A stretch of DNA of 64,000 bases from Heterohyrax brucei (GCA_028571685.1 CM053148.1:85396001-85460000); one strand, 5' to 3'. Positions 21,269 through 33,206 are shown, counted from the stretch's first letter. The notes: generated by a model not told the origin, from the letters alone. Program-made: numbers and translations.

Positions 21269-22039
21269 CACAGTGAGAAAGACAGATGAATGTTATGATC
21301 CTATCCCCTTTGTCAGGTCCCCTACCATTTGCTTTATGTTCTTTTCCTTTCTTTTCTTTCTGGGTAGTCATCCAGTGACTAAAGAGTCTGAAATGGCCAG
21401 TCTCAAGTTCTAATATGAAGAAACTAGGATGTCTCATGATGAAAGAACTTGTTCATTGATCACGGAAAACTCTAAACCAAAAGAGTCCAGAACTGGGGAT
21501 TGGACCCAGCATTTTGTAGATGTGTGTAATAAACATAGAATGGCTACTTTTACTTTCACCCCTGCTCTCAAGATCAATATATTCTGGCAATAGAAGAATC
21601 GACAGGACACATTAACTGCTGGTTCACACTGTAATCTGCAAAGATAGTTTCCCAGTTGTGCTATAAATAGGTCACAATAGTCCTTGCCTTTATTCTGTAA
21701 AACCAGCAGCTTCTTGCAGGAGACGCGAGAAGACTAGTGAATCCCACAAGCCTCAGACCTCGCCTTGTTTTTTCAACTTGAGATGAGTTGTTTGGCTGTA
21801 CTGCATACTTTCTATGGTGAAGCTTCTAAGATATTCAATGTGTTCAAGGAGGAAGATATTTTTACAAAGTAGAAAATAAGAGAAAATCCCAAATTCAGAA
21901 TGAAAGTGTCAATTAGGGAAGTTAAATTATTTCCTTCTATCATGGAAGGGGTATAAAGAATTGACTTGAGGCCTGTAAGTCTGTGGTTATCAAGCCCTCC
22001 CAACCCCACCCCATGTGTTGTTCTGTTTTGGAAAGACTA
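21269..22039. other. No recognised gene; possible old LTR
   Basis: The run 'gtgctataaataggtcac' at about 21659 and 'ccagcagcttcttgcagg' would suit an old LTR promoter and R region, but I cannot assign a family or ends. Confidence 0.3.
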
Positions 22040-22230
22040 TCACTTAGAAAGGTGGTTTAGTGGCACAAACAGGTACACACTCAACTACTAGCTGAAGAGT
22101 TGACGGTTCAAATCTACCCAGAGGTGCCTCAGAAGACAGGCTTGGAGATATGCTTCTCAAAGTTCACATCTTTAAAACTCTATGGAGCAGAGCTCTGATC
22201 TGACATAAATGTGGTCACCATGAGTTGAAA
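22040..22230 (+). mobile_element. AfroSINE type 3
   Basis: 'gcacaaacaggtacacactca', 'cggttcaaatctacccagagg', 'tgcctcagaagacaggcttgg', 'aaactctatggagcagagctc', 'gtcaccatgagttg'. Confidence 0.85.
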
Positions 22231-22279
22231 CAGCAACAGATAACAAAGGGTTTTGTCTACATGTGACGGAATGCCCAAT

Positions 22280-22787
22280 GTGACAGGCTGAATAATTGCC
22301 CTGAAAGATATCCAGGTCCTATGACCTAGAATCTGTGTTACCTCATAGGACAAAAAGGGATGGTGCAGATGTAATCAAATTAAGTTCTTCAGATAGATTA
22401 TACTTGGTTTTCCAAGGGGGAGGTCCTAAGCACAATCATCAAGTGTCTTTATAAGGGGGAAGCAGAAGCAGATATGACCACAGGAACAGAGTCAACGTGA
22501 GGGTGATACAAGATGAAATGCTGCTGGCTTTGAAAGTAAAACAGATAAGCCAAGAAGTGCAAGGAATGTATTTCTAGATAGCTATCTCTAGAAGCTGGAA
22601 CACACAAGGAAACTGATTCTCCCTTGCAGCCTCTGGAGAGATCAAGGTCTGCTGAAGATTTAATTATAGTCCAGTGAAACTGATCCTGGACTTGGGACTC
22701 ACAGAACTATAAGAGAATAAATGAACATTACTTTAAACCACCAAGTTTGTGGTAACTTGTTCCAGCAACCACATGGAACCAATAAAA
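22280..22787 (+). mobile_element. MLT1 LTR (ERVL-MaLR)
   Basis: Follows the MLT1 consensus in order: 'gatgtaatcaaattaagttc', 'gtctttataagggggaag', 'aagccaagaagtgcaagga', 'ctcccttgcagcctctgg', 'cttgggactcacagaactat', 'gagaataaatgaa' and 'accaccaagtttgtggtaac'. The poly(A) signal aataaa supports plus orientation. This is an old, mammal-wide solo LTR. Confidence 0.92.
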
Positions 22788-23049
22788 GTGGAACAAATGC
22801 AAGAGTTTATTATTCTCTCACTCCACAACAATCCAGGATATGTTGATTCCGTGTTCAAAGAGATTAGAGCTTGGGAGTCAGGGGGTCGGTTTTTCTGTGA
22901 ATCTCTTTTTTTTCCACCCCAGGTGGTAAAATAGCTGTCACAATTCTGAAGGCAGGAAGAAAGGCAGATCTTTATAGTCAGATCTTTGTATCTTCCTTCA
23001 GAATGTAACTAGTGAATGTGCAATGCATAGTACCTGCCGCAGGGGCTCA

Positions 23050-23210
23050 GAGCCCTAGTGACATCATAGCTGAGAGCTGAGCGGCTTACCAAAAGGTTGG
23101 CTGTTCAAATCCACCAGCCACTCCATCGAAACCCTATAAAACAGTTCTATTCCATGCTATAAGGTCACTGTGAGTGGGAATTGACCTTGACAGCAACAGG
23201 CTTGTTTTTA
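23050..23210 (+). mobile_element. AfroSINE type 1
   Basis: 'agccctagtgacatcatagc', 'aaaaggttggctgttcaaatc', 'aaccctataaaacagttctat', 'aaggtcactgtgagtgggaat'. Confidence 0.9.
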
Positions 23211-23852
23211 CAGGCCACGGGGGCTCAGATTTAGTTTATACTGGCGGCAAATCAAGTCTCCAGTGGTGAGAGGAAGTTCATATTATTGAAGTCATGCATT
23301 CCTCCTGCATTGGCCACTTTTGACATCATTCTGCATGTGTGCAGGTGGTCAAAGAATGAGACTAGCTGATATGCACAGAGCAGGTCATCTTGCCCATCTG
23401 AATATTACAAACTGTCTCTTCAGAAAGAACCTTTTAGAGAGCCTTCACATGGAACACAAATGCCCTCGCATTCTAGGCTCATTCGTGTACCTTTTCCCCA
23501 CCCTATTCATCACCAATCCTCAAATCCCAGACCAACAAACCAGGTTGAACAAATGACAGTTTTTACTTCAGACGATCTTTTCTCAAAGAGCAAAATGGAC
23601 AACCCAATGGGAAGCTCTGCTTACTGAAAAGGATTCCACACTCCACCCTTGATGGATGATCATCTTGCAGTCATCTATTTACCATTTTTTAATATTTTTT
23701 AGGTGCCATCTGTAAAGTAGGATTTATTCATCTTGTTTTCATTAGTCAGCAAGTCAGGTGGGACTCCCCGTGGGATGCTAGATGCAGTGGTGGGAACACA
23801 AGTACACAGAGAATGAGAAGAGCCTCTTTCTGTTACTTACTACGTCCTTGGG
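23211..23852. other. No recognised gene or repeat
   Basis: About 640 bp. The open frame at 23320-23556 has no recognisable domain. Confidence 0.5.
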
Positions 23853-24018
23853 TACCCCAGTGGTGCAGTGGCTAAGTGCTACAGCTGCTAACCAAAAGGC
23901 TTGCAGTTCAAATCCACCAAGCACTCCTTGGAAACTCTATGGAGCAGTTCTGTCCATAGGGTCTCCATGAGTTGAAATTAACTTGATGTCAGTGATTTTG
24001 GTTTTTTGGTTTTATTGT
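23853..24018 (+). mobile_element. AfroSINE type 1
   Basis: 'gtaccccagtggtgcagtgg', 'ctgctaaccaaaaggcttgc', 'ggaaactctatggagcagttc', tail 'ttttggttttttggtttt'. First of four same-strand SINEs within 840 bp. Confidence 0.95.
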
Positions 24019-24197
24019 GTCTTTGGCTCTGCTAGTGACCGATCCTACATGTGCCACATTCAGGTGATGGTCAGGGGTGCTGGGCTGGCCCTACTTTACA
24101 GATAGTGAATCAGATAACAACTGGCTCATGGAGGGTAATACGATCCTTTAGTGTTACCACCAAAGACGGACTCAGTCTCTATTTTCCAAACACAGGT

Positions 24198-24322
24198 TTC
24201 TAGGGGGTGCCTTTTAAATCCCCTAGGCACTCCTTAGAAATGTATGAGCTGGTTCTACTGTGTCCTATAGGGTCACTGTGAGTCAAAATCAACTCTACAG
24301 CAGTGGGTTTGGTTTGTTTTCA
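24198..24322 (+). mobile_element. AfroSINE type 1, head missing
   Basis: 'cctaggcactccttagaaatg', 'ggttctactgtgtcctatag', 'cactgtgagtcaaaatcaac', tail 'gggtttggtttgtttt'. Confidence 0.9.
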
Positions 24323-24339
24323 GTGTAAAGTCAAGCCAG

Positions 24340-24495
24340 GAACCCTGGTGGCACAGTGCTGAAGAGTTTGACTGCTAAGCAACAGTCAGTAGTTTAGCAA
24401 TTCCTTGAAAATCTTATGGGACAGTTCTATTCTGCTCTGTAGAGTCATCATATATCAGAATAGACTTGATGGCAACAGATTTGGTTTTGTTTGGT
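24340..24495 (+). mobile_element. AfroSINE type 1
   Basis: 'gaaccctggtggcacagtgc', 'ttgactgctaagcaacagtc', 'gggacagttctattctgc', tail 'tttggttttgtttgg'. Abuts the next SINE. Confidence 0.93.
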
Positions 24496-24510
24496 ATTCA
24501 TATCAAGCAA

Positions 24511-24692
24511 AAGGAGTTTTGTGGTGCAGTTACTAACAGTCAGCTGCTAACTGACAGGTTGGTACTCAACCCCATCAGCTGCTCCAAGAAAAGTAGATAT
24601 GGTGGTCTGCTCCCTTAATGATTACTGTCTTGGACATCCCATCCTGTGGGGTGGCTATGGGTCAGAGCTGACTCTACCACACACAGCAGCAA
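24511..24692 (+). mobile_element. AfroSINE type 2
   Basis: 'gttttgtggtgcagttac', 'cagctgctaactgacaggttg', 'ggtggtctgctcccttaatg' and 'gtggctatgggtcagagctg'. Confidence 0.85.
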
Positions 24693-24955
24693 TATCAACA
24701 ACAATGCTAAGCCAATCAATAGCTCTTTCTCAAAAAGAAACAAGCGCTTAAACAAACATGTGCGACTTTGCTCAAACATCCTGAGGAAGTAACTTTCAAA
24801 GATTTTGGCCTCAGAACATGATAAGCAATGCATTTGATTTGTAATCCTGTGCAACAAACTCAGAGGAATTCGAACAAAATAAACAAGTTTCAATAAAAGT
24901 TTCCCTTACTACGGGTGGTGTACTCTGATGTTTTCCTTTCTATTCTAGCCTCTTT
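24693..24955. other. No recognised gene or repeat
   Basis: Short spacer. The antisense frame 24615-24893 is partly SINE-derived. Confidence 0.5.
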
Positions 24956-24958
24956 CAT

Positions 24959-25014
24959 ACACACATACATATGTATATGTGTATATGTATATATGTATGT
25001 ATGCATACGTGTGT
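24959..25014. repeat. AT/GT-rich microsatellite
   Basis: Alternating 'acatatgtatatgtgtata' type purine-pyrimidine sequence. Confidence 0.9.
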
Positions 25015-27245
25015 AGCTTTGAGATCTGTTAAGCAGATTTCACAACTCACTAATGGGTCACAGCACACAGCTTGAACACACTGTCCCAGAGGCCTCATAG
25101 TGATTTTCCTACTGGGACTTTCCAGAGGAACCACAAAACTATCCAGTCTGCTAAAGAAAGTTCAAGGAAAACTGATTTTGCTGTTTCAAAAGGGACAAGA
25201 AACAGGACTACTTACTCTGCAAACCTGTAGAGAAAGCTTCTCTGTGCCACAGTTACACCCAGCAGCCACAGGGTCACCCTGAAAATGGATCAGTGATATA
25301 TCCCCAGTGTGATACACTGCCACCAAGCTTTTGTTCTCCTTCTTAGTAAAAGGTGCAGCAACTTGCTTTTTCAGTTCTGATAGGCTTTAGTTGTGTGGAT
25401 GATATGCATCAAATACTACCCAAAATCTCTTTTCTTAACTATAGTCACCAGGCTCCAAGGAAGGTAGGAGAGGAATCCTACTTCAGGAAGCAGAAGGACA
25501 GATTTTATAGAGAAGTCCCCAACAGACAAAAAAAAAGAAGTGAGGGAAAATTTCTAGATTCCTGGTGGGATCTGATGGGAAGGGAGAAAAAATCTACAGG
25601 AGGTCAGATGTTTATCTTCACATTTCCATTCAAGGTTAATTCATTCAAAACAGCCAGACAAATTAGGGGATCGCCTGAGCAGTAAGTGGGATTTTCTTCC
25701 CAATGGGTCCTCAAGTATTTTTATGGCACCTTAGATGAGGGCCATGTTGATCAGTGTGCCTTTCACGCTAGAAACAGCTGATCGGCATAATCAGTTGGAA
25801 GAAGACTATGATTGTCAGGATCCAATCCCCTCTTCTTGTCCCCAGGGGAATATAGGAACTGTCCTCTCACTTGGGACAAAGGATGGGGAACAGAAGAGCG
25901 TCCCTGGGAGGAGTTTGAATTTTTCATACTGTCAATGGCAAGTGAAGCTTTTTAAGCGTTTTTGATCAATTATGAAAAGTGATGGGACAATTATACCGAA
26001 TAACATAAGATTGCAGGTGTGTACATAATTGGTCCTACTACAGTTCTAAACTGCATTTATGTTTACGAGACCAAATGGAAGCATAATGCTTGAGACGTAA
26101 TTGCACTGCAGCTATCTGTGTATGGTGAACTACAGCAAACAAGGGAAGGAAATTCATTTTCTCCAAGTGTCTTTGAAAACTCAATATTATGAGTGAAGAG
26201 AAAACTCACAACACATTTGACAGATAAAGGAATGAGAATTCACAGGCAGCCTTAACCTGCTTTAGAGATCTCGGAAAAGACAGTGTCATTATAAAGAATA
26301 AATCCCAAACCATACTTTACAAATAGTGAAATGAAACTAACCCTCTCAACACACAGTTATTTTCTACCTTGAATTATTTCTTGATACCACATGTTTTTAC
26401 AGTAGTGGAAGCATACTAAATCATAGATGTTGCTGAATTTCTGGTACGTAGTATGAATGCTTTTCCCTTGCTCCCTCCCACCAGCAGTCCATTAGAGTTC
26501 AGAGGAACGTACACTGTCCCACTAATTCTATATCCCCAGAATGCTTTCCCGTACTCCATGTCCACTGGGACATATGTGACTCTCCAAAAAAAATTTTCAA
26601 AAATATTTACCTGTCCTACCAAAAAGACACTTCATACGCTACCCTGTAGAAAGCATAATTTGAGACACATCTGTATTTGTTTGTTATTTATTTATTGGTT
26701 TCAAATAGTCATAAAGACCCCTGCCTTGTGGCAGCACACATTATCAGCAGAAGGCAGGTTCCCAGGGAATCTGAGAGGCTGAAAATTTTGGTCCACGTCT
26801 GTATATCCTACCAATCATGAAAATGCCAAGAGATTTTTTAAAATATTTTTTTCAAGATCCTGTATGAAATCAACAAAGAGTGGAATCCAGGTCTAGCAAA
26901 AACTAAAATCCAGCCTGAATACACTGTTTATTTCAAAATTTGACTCCTTTAAACACCCTTCTATACGTATACGACCTAAGTATACAATCAAGGCATTGTT
27001 GCGGAAGAATACATCTCTGTATTAAGTTTTTCTCCCATGCACAGCAGCTGAAGAAGTGATGTGGGGGATATGTGAATACTTTGATAACTTACCATGTAGT
27101 GTTCATACACTGACCATAACCAAGAAGGATATATACTTGTCAGTATGAACTCCAAGAGCAAGTTTCAGGATAAAGACAAATTTTTATTAAGAATATGTGA
27201 TACTCACAAGTAATAAGTATATATAGAGAGGGTTGAAAAAAATAA
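25015..27245. other. 2.2-kb stretch without recognised repeats
   Basis: The longest interval free of identifiable mobile elements. Open frames at 25353-25685 (110 codons) and 26453-26782 (109 codons) have no splice context, domain or homology that I recognise. Candidate single-copy DNA. Confidence 0.5.
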
Positions 27246-27247
27246 AA

Positions 27248-27405
27248 GCACCTGCTGCCCTTGAATCAGGTCTGACTCATAGTGACCCTATAGGTCAGAG
27301 CAGAACTGCCCCATAGAGTTTCCAAGGAGCACCTGGTGGATTTGCACTGCCAACATTCTGCTTAGCAGACATAGCACTTAACCCACTATGCAACCACAGT
27401 TTCCA
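27248..27405 (-). mobile_element. AfroSINE type 1
   Basis: 'gaatcaggtctgactcatagt', 'gaccctataggtcagagcag', 'aaggagcacctggtggattt', 'cttagcagacatagcactta'. Confidence 0.95.
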
Positions 27406-27446
27406 CATACAGAAGGTAGATAGTTCTAATGACAATAAGAAAGCAG

Positions 27447-27607
27447 AAAACCAAACCCACTGCCATCAGGTTGATTCCAAGTCATAGCAACCCTATAGAA
27501 TAGAGTAGAATTGGCTCATAGACTTTCCAAGGAGTGTTTGCTGGATTTGAACTGCCGCCCTTTTCGTTAGCAGCCAAAAACTTAACTGTTTTGCCACCGG
27601 GACTCCA
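27447..27607 (-). mobile_element. AfroSINE type 1 with TSD
   Basis: 'aaaccaaacccactgccatc', 'ccaaggagtgtttgctggatt', 'ttgccaccgggactcc'. The flanking 13-mers taatgacaataag (27427-27439) and taatgacagtgag (27608-27620) are a TSD with two mismatches. Confidence 0.95.
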
Positions 27608-27620
27608 TAATGACAGTGAG

Positions 27621-27783
27621 TCCCAAACCAAACGTGTTGCTGTCAAGTCAATTTTAACTCATAGCCACCCTATAAGACAGAGTAAAACTGCCCTGTAGGG
27701 TTTCCAAGGAGCAGCTGGTGGATTTGAACTGCTGATCACTTGGTTAGCAGCCAAATGCTTAACCACTGCACCACCAGGGATCC
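27621..27783 (-). mobile_element. AfroSINE type 1
   Basis: 'cccaaaccaaacgtgttgctg', 'ccctgtagggtttccaaggag', 'caccaccagggatcc'. It starts directly at the end of the preceding SINE's TSD. Confidence 0.95.
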
Positions 27784-27804
27784 CTAACAATAATAACCTA
27801 AATC

Positions 27805-27961
27805 TAACCTATTTCTGATGAGTTAATTCCAATTCATAGTGACCTTAGATTACAGAGTAGAAAGGCCCCATAAAGTTTCCAAGGAGCGCCTCGTGGATTT
27901 GAACTGTTGACCTTTCAGTTAGCAGTTGTAGGTCTTAACCACTATGCTACCAGGGTTTCCA
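27805..27961 (-). mobile_element. AfroSINE type 1
   Basis: 'agttaattccaattcatagtg', 'aaggagcgcctcgtggatttg', 'aaccactatgctaccagggtt'. Fourth member of a same-strand SINE cluster. Confidence 0.93.
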
Positions 27962-28164
27962 TAGAAAATATTTAATCAAAGGTCCAAAGACAGGAAGTTA
28001 CATTAAAGCAACAAATTTTATATAAAATGATTTGTGTTTTTTTAGAAACCGTGTGTCTGTAACACATACGGAACTACATTTGCATTAGCCAAAGTTTCTC
28101 GACTATCATACTTCCAGACTAATATCAGTATATAAAATCTCATTTGGCCAAACATTTTTTTGGA

Positions 28165-28505
28165 CTGAGAAATATTACCCTGGATTCAAACCCACATCTG
28201 ACCTTCATAAAGGCAACATTGCCACTGCTGGCTACCAATGAGTCAGCAATCTCATGCACAGTGAGATTGGACCATTCTGATCCATAAGATTTTCACTGGC
28301 TGCCTGTTGAAAGCAGAGCCTCAGGTCTTTCTTTCTAGTCCACTTTAGCCTGGAAGCTTCGCTGAAACCCGTCAGCATCACAGCAACACACAAGCCTCAC
28401 AAACTGTTGAGGGGCAGTGCCGTGTGAAGTGCATCAGCTGGGAATCTAATCCGATCTCCTGTGGGAAGACAAAAATTCTACCACTGAAACATCAGATCTC
28501 CCCAG
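28165..28505 (-). mobile_element. Composite tRNA/RTE SINE
   Basis: Antisense: 'gccatccat'-like spacer, 'aagattttcactggctgcctg', 'cctggaagcttcgctgaaac', 'cagcatcacagcaacacacaa', then the tRNA-like head region 'ctaccactgaaacatcag'. Matches the copies at 15953 and 50075 in reverse. Confidence 0.7.
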
Positions 28506-28907
28506 GGCAACATTACCTACCTTTCATTCTTTCATCCTTCACTTTCCTGTCTCATTCTCTGCAACTCTTTAACTACTAAGCAGCCTATCTTGACTTCTCT
28601 CAACTGACTTCTAGTTGGCTCTCTGGTGTAGCGCTAGCCTCTCCCTGCAGGCCTGATGTATTCCTTCTCCCACCACTAAGTTCTCCCACATCCAGGCTAT
28701 TGCCCTGCTCAGAAAAGAGTCATCCAGTTAAAGTCATTGTCCCTGTTTAGGGCAACTGGGATTCAATGACTGGCACTTGTGAGGGTGTGAAGTCTGGCCC
28801 CTTATTCCTATTTGGGACAACTCTGAAGGGCCCTTCAGCTCATCATCTGCCAGGCTGACAGAGGCTGACTTCCTCCTCTGCCCCATTGTCTTTTTCATTT
28901 TCCAGGA
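28506..28907. other. No recognised gene or repeat
   Basis: About 400 bp, slightly C/T-rich, with no identifiable feature. Confidence 0.5.
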
Positions 28908-29119
28908 ATCCTTGGGTAGTGTAGACAGTCAACACACTCAGTTACTAATCAAAAGGCTGGAAGTTTAAGTCTACCCAGAGGCTCCTCAGGGAAAAACTTT
29001 AGTGGTCAACTTCTGAAAAAAATCAGCCACCAAACACCCCATGGAGCACAGTTCTACTCTGGCACACATGGGGTCACCATAAGCCAGGACAGACTAGATG
29101 GCAAATGGTTTTTTTTTCC
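28908..29119 (+). mobile_element. AfroSINE type 3
   Basis: 'aatcaaaaggctggaagttt', 'ctacccagaggctcctcagg', 'gaaaaaaatcagccacca', 'gtcaccataagccaggacag', then a T-run. Confidence 0.9.
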
Positions 29120-29525
29120 TGTTTCATTAGAGTTGATCTCAGAACCACTCCCCATGTCAGCTTCCTGAAAGCTATGGTCTGTCTCTGAGTCTGTTTCCTG
29201 GGGAACCTGTCCTGTGGTATCACCTCCTTGCCTCAAATCTCCTATTTTCCATCAAGCCTGAGCTTACTAAGTGGCTTTTTTCTCTTTCACATAAATCGAA
29301 AATTCATGTAAACAGTTGCTTACAAATAAGGAACATAAAGTTCACTTATTATATATGTTCAGGATTTTATTATCACTAATCAATGGTTCATACGAGATAT
29401 GTAACACGTGTAAAGCATCTCCTTATTGATCATTTGGATAATACAAAAATACATTCATTTGCATTAGGACCACCACGGCATGGTCTTTGCACACGGCTGT
29501 TACATATCTCACAAAATCAATGGAG
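29120..29525. other. No recognised gene or repeat
   Basis: About 400 bp with no identifiable feature. Confidence 0.5.
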
Positions 29526-29537
29526 TATGTTATTTAT

Positions 29538-29735
29538 GAAGGAACCCTGGTGGCGCAGTGGGTTAGTTCTTGGCAGCTAACTGAAAGGTCAGTAGTTCAA
29601 ACCCACTAGCTGCTCCATGGGAGAAAGATGAGGCAGTCTGCTTTCATAAAGATTTATAACCATGAAAAGTCTATGGGGCCGTTCTACTCTGTCCCAAAAA
29701 TATCACTATAAAACAGAATCAATTGGATGGCAAAA
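29538..29735 (+). mobile_element. AfroSINE type 2 with 12-bp TSD
   Basis: 'ggaaccctggtggcgcagtgg', 'ctccatgggagaaagatgagg', 'cataaagatttataaccatg'. The perfect TSD tatgttatttat (29526-29537 and 29736-29747) marks a relatively recent target-primed insertion. The short A-rich tail 'caaaa' abuts the TSD. Confidence 0.97.
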
Positions 29736-29747
29736 TATGTTATTTAT

Positions 29748-30319
29748 AAGTTGACTGTTATTTTGCCCAAGATCAACAGCATGAACCTGATCAGCATTTT
29801 ACAACCTTTGAATTGTGAATGACCAGGAGTGGTGGGCAAAGTATTCCCGAGAGTTTGTAACCACTGCTTCCATTTCTGTGTTGTACACAAAGACAAAATT
29901 TAAATATTTTTCTCTTTGCTGTGGAACTCCAAGCTTGTGGAGACCAAGTTATGCCCTTGAACATGACGAGCTTGACTGGACGCCATGATGATTTTGAGTG
30001 GTACGAAAGTTTGAGATACATATATATGTATATATATAATTTTTTTAACTGTTTTTATTTGTATTGTGTATGATTCATAATTTACTAGGCTATTTCATAA
30101 AACCAGTAAACATAAGGAACAATGATTTTGAATGCAAGATACTGAGAAGCATGCAAAGAGTAAAAATCTGAAGATTTGCTTTAAGGTAATGTTCACTAGA
30201 TTGAGCTGATCAAAATTCTTAGCTTGAATTTTAAAATGATTCTTTCAGTTCCAAAAAGTCAGTGCTAGAAAGAGAAAACATAGGGATGGCTTATTCCTAC
30301 TTTGGCTCACCTTTTTGGA
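29748..30319. other. No recognised gene or repeat
   Basis: About 570 bp. Contains a small alternating TA run at 30019-30040 and otherwise nothing identifiable. Confidence 0.5.
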
Positions 30320-30470
30320 AATAATGAGCACTACAGCTACTAGCCAAAGGGTCTGCAGTTCGAATCCACTAGAAACTCCTTGAAAACTCTATGGGCAGTC
30401 CTATTATATCCTTTAGGGTTGCTATAAGTCAGAATGGACTTGACAGCAGTGGAATTTGGTTGGTTTTGGA
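30320..30470 (+). mobile_element. AfroSINE type 1
   Basis: 'ctagccaaagggtctgcagtt', 'cgaatccactagaaactcctt', 'gttgctataagtcagaatgg', tail 'tttggttggttttgg'. Confidence 0.9.
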
Positions 30471-30544
30471 AACTCACAAAGCTTATTCGCAAAGCATGAT
30501 TGAAGTAAGTTTATGATAACCTCTTCTGTTTTTATCTCTAGAGT

Positions 30545-30740
30545 CTCTGTGTAGTATGAAGAGCTAGCTTGCTCAAATGCCAACTGAAAGGTTAGAGGTT
30601 CAAGTCTTTCCAGAGGTTCAATCCAGAGGTACTACGGAAGAAAGGCCTGACAAGCTAACTACAGTAAGTCAGCCACAGAAACCCTAATACACGTGGAGTC
30701 ACCATGAGCCAGAATCAACTCAATGGCAACTACTTCTTTT
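30545..30740 (+). mobile_element. AfroSINE type 3
   Basis: 'actgaaaggttagaggttcaa', 'ccagaggtactacggaagaaa', 'gtcaccatgagccagaatcaa'. Confidence 0.88.
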
Positions 30741-31048
30741 TAAATTTGCTTATCTAAAAACAAGATAACATTATTTTACAAATACAGATTGTAAATCAAC
30801 CCCAGTGTGTCCCTAAGTGTTTCTGGAGAGGCAGGAGTCGGTTTTCCGGGTGCTTCCCTCAGTCCATCAAGCCTTGAAGTTGGTGTGAGGTTTCTCCTTG
30901 AAGGCAGGTTAAGAAATATTTTCTGATAAGATTAAGATCTCAAATAGTACGGCAAATCCACTTAAACCAGAAGTTTTGTTTTCATGTTTTGGTGCCTTAA
31001 GCCCAGCACCCAACCAACAGGCATCAAATGAGTGTGCTCAGTATTGGG

Positions 31049-31485
31049 CCATTGGTGGTTCAGTGGAGAATACTCACCGTTGTTGGGCTTGACTCTCAGC
31101 CAACGCACTTTGTATACAGTCCAGCAAGCAAGCTACGTACAAGTGAATTTACGCTTACTTATTAATATGTAGCGTACAATTTCACGTATTTTATCATACT
31201 GATGATATGTACATTTAAACCTTGGTTACTGGTTAATCTGCCCCTGTGTGCAGCCCCCACCTGTCTGTGATGACTTGCATGGTGCGCGGAGCCTCCAAAT
31301 CAAAACGGACTGGGGAGAAAAGCTTTGCTATCTAATTTGGAAAAATTCATCAGTGGAAACCCTATGGATCCCAGTACTCTAATCTAAAACCAGCCACAGG
31401 CATAGCCCAAGACCAACTGCGTTTACTTCTGTTGTGCATGTCACTGTGAGTCTGGGGCTGACTGCACGGCTGCCAGCAACAATTC
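31049..31485 (+). mobile_element. Composite tRNA/RTE SINE, split
   Basis: Head 'ggccattggtggttcagtgg..gaatactcacc' at 31049-31130, then about 95 bp of unrelated AT-rich sequence, then 'gtgcagcccccacctgtctg', 'aaaccctatggatcccagta', 'ctgttgtgcatgtcactgtg' and 'gctgccagcaacaa'. The RTE-like end is clear. Confidence 0.75.
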
Positions 31486-33195
31486 CACATGCAAACTTCA
31501 TTTTAATCCTAGATCCTAGAATGATATAACCAAGAAGTTTTACTTTTAAGGCACAACAAGATGAAAGCCTGAATAAAGGTTTTCCAAAGAGATTTTAAGA
31601 ATAGTACTACAACTTCTTTGTGAAAGAGTTAACATCAGATAAAATTTCAAAAAATTTTCTTGAGAATCTTCTGTACATGGTGCTATTAGTAAATGTTGCT
31701 ACATGCTTGGCTTTAAAACACCACTTCCATTATTTCCACAGACTCATAAAGAATAAATTTTGCTGTTCTTGTTGTTTAATAATAGATTTTTAATTATTGC
31801 TTATTTTTTCCTTGGGATTTGGAAGTTTTGTTTCATTTTCCATCTAGTTTATGAAAAAATAATATATTCAAAATTTTATTTCCTCAAGGATTTATGAATA
31901 CACCGAAAAACTTGTTTCTTTTGTTGGGTCCAGTATTCCTCTGGCTATCAAAGCTTTCAGACATGTTCTCTTCAGATCTGCTTTAGTCATTTTTCTCAGG
32001 GACTTAATGATGATTAACCATCAGATTGTTTTCTTAAACTGCTTTATGTCCTTAACTGAAGAGCTTTTAAAAATACATTTTAAGTTTGAACTAATAATTA
32101 TGAATTTGAGAAGGGGGAGGGAAATGTTTTTCTCCAAATCTTCTGGTGCATAAACAGCACTTAGAAAGATCAATTGGGCTAATAAGTGAAAAAGTAACCT
32201 CACTGTAAAAATACTACTTTAATAAAGAAAAAAATAAGTGTGCTTCTGTGACCCTTTTTCGACCCATTCTATTACTTGCCTATAATGGGAAACTTCTGAT
32301 TAATACCATCTTAGCTGTTTAAATCTCAGCGAAGAGTAGGTAGTTTGATTGTCAGAACTAAATCAGGTTCAAGAGACTTGATGGAGATTAATGAAAGATC
32401 TACCCCAAAGAACAGTCTCGGCCCCAAATTTCAATTAAGATTTATTTATTTCTTAGTAATTTTGAGGTCTTTTTGAGTCCCCATTAAAAGAAATTCCACT
32501 CTTTCTTTGTACTCTCTGTGCTATTTTGTTTCCTGAGAGTGTATTCCTTCAGGAGTATGAAAAAAACATACGAAATGTTCCTATATGTGCTAATATTTTA
32601 AGCTACTATCAGTGAATGCCTTGATGAAGGTGAGTTGACAGCTGGTTGAGAGTATGGTAGTTATTTTACAAATAATGAGACAGAAATAAAGGAGGAAGAT
32701 TGTACACAGAAATGCGAACAGCGAGGACTTAGTTCTCCCATGTTCAAAATACTCTCCTTGAGATGTCTCTTTAAGAACACAACAGACTGCACAGATGCAT
32801 TTTCTCATGCTGCTTTGAAGAATCCAACCAAAATGACAGGAAAGAAGTTTATGTTTTATCTTATGAAAGACAGTAAAAGGTATAATCCCACAAGGAGAAA
32901 GAAGGAAGAGAAAGCGACAAGAGCAGCTAGGTCAACAAAATTTTACGAGCTAGAAAACAGACAGATGAGTGAGAACGGATTTAGTGGATCTGAGAATGTT
33001 GAAAGAAATCTAACCACATGTTGTGGTGTAAGGCTTCCAATTAATGCCCAATGTTATCTGCTGTCTCAATATTTGCAGGAAGCCAGGAGGACCTGGGAGA
33101 CCTAAATGCATATTCTCCAACTTCCTCTGCTCTCTTGCATCAAAACCCTTGCCAAAAAAAACACCTTATCAAATGCACCAGGTGCAATGCCTACT
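31486..33195. other. 1.7-kb stretch without recognised repeats
   Basis: AT-rich. The longest open frame (32740-33105, 121 codons) is Lys/Arg-rich, has no recognised domain, and has no clear promoter or splice context. No function is claimed. Confidence 0.5.
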
Positions 33196-33206
33196 GATCT
33201 CTGAAT

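Noticed and set aside
25353-25685. 110-codon open frame as a possible gene
   Set aside because: No recognisable domain or exon context; composition is like the surrounding non-coding DNA.
27248-27961. CRISPR-like array from regularly spaced repeats
   Set aside because: Repeats are diverged ~160-bp SINEs in mammalian DNA, not short identical repeats with spacers.
32740-33105. 121-codon open frame as a possible gene
   Set aside because: No domain, homology, splice or promoter signal that I can see. One frame of this length is expected by chance in 64 kb.
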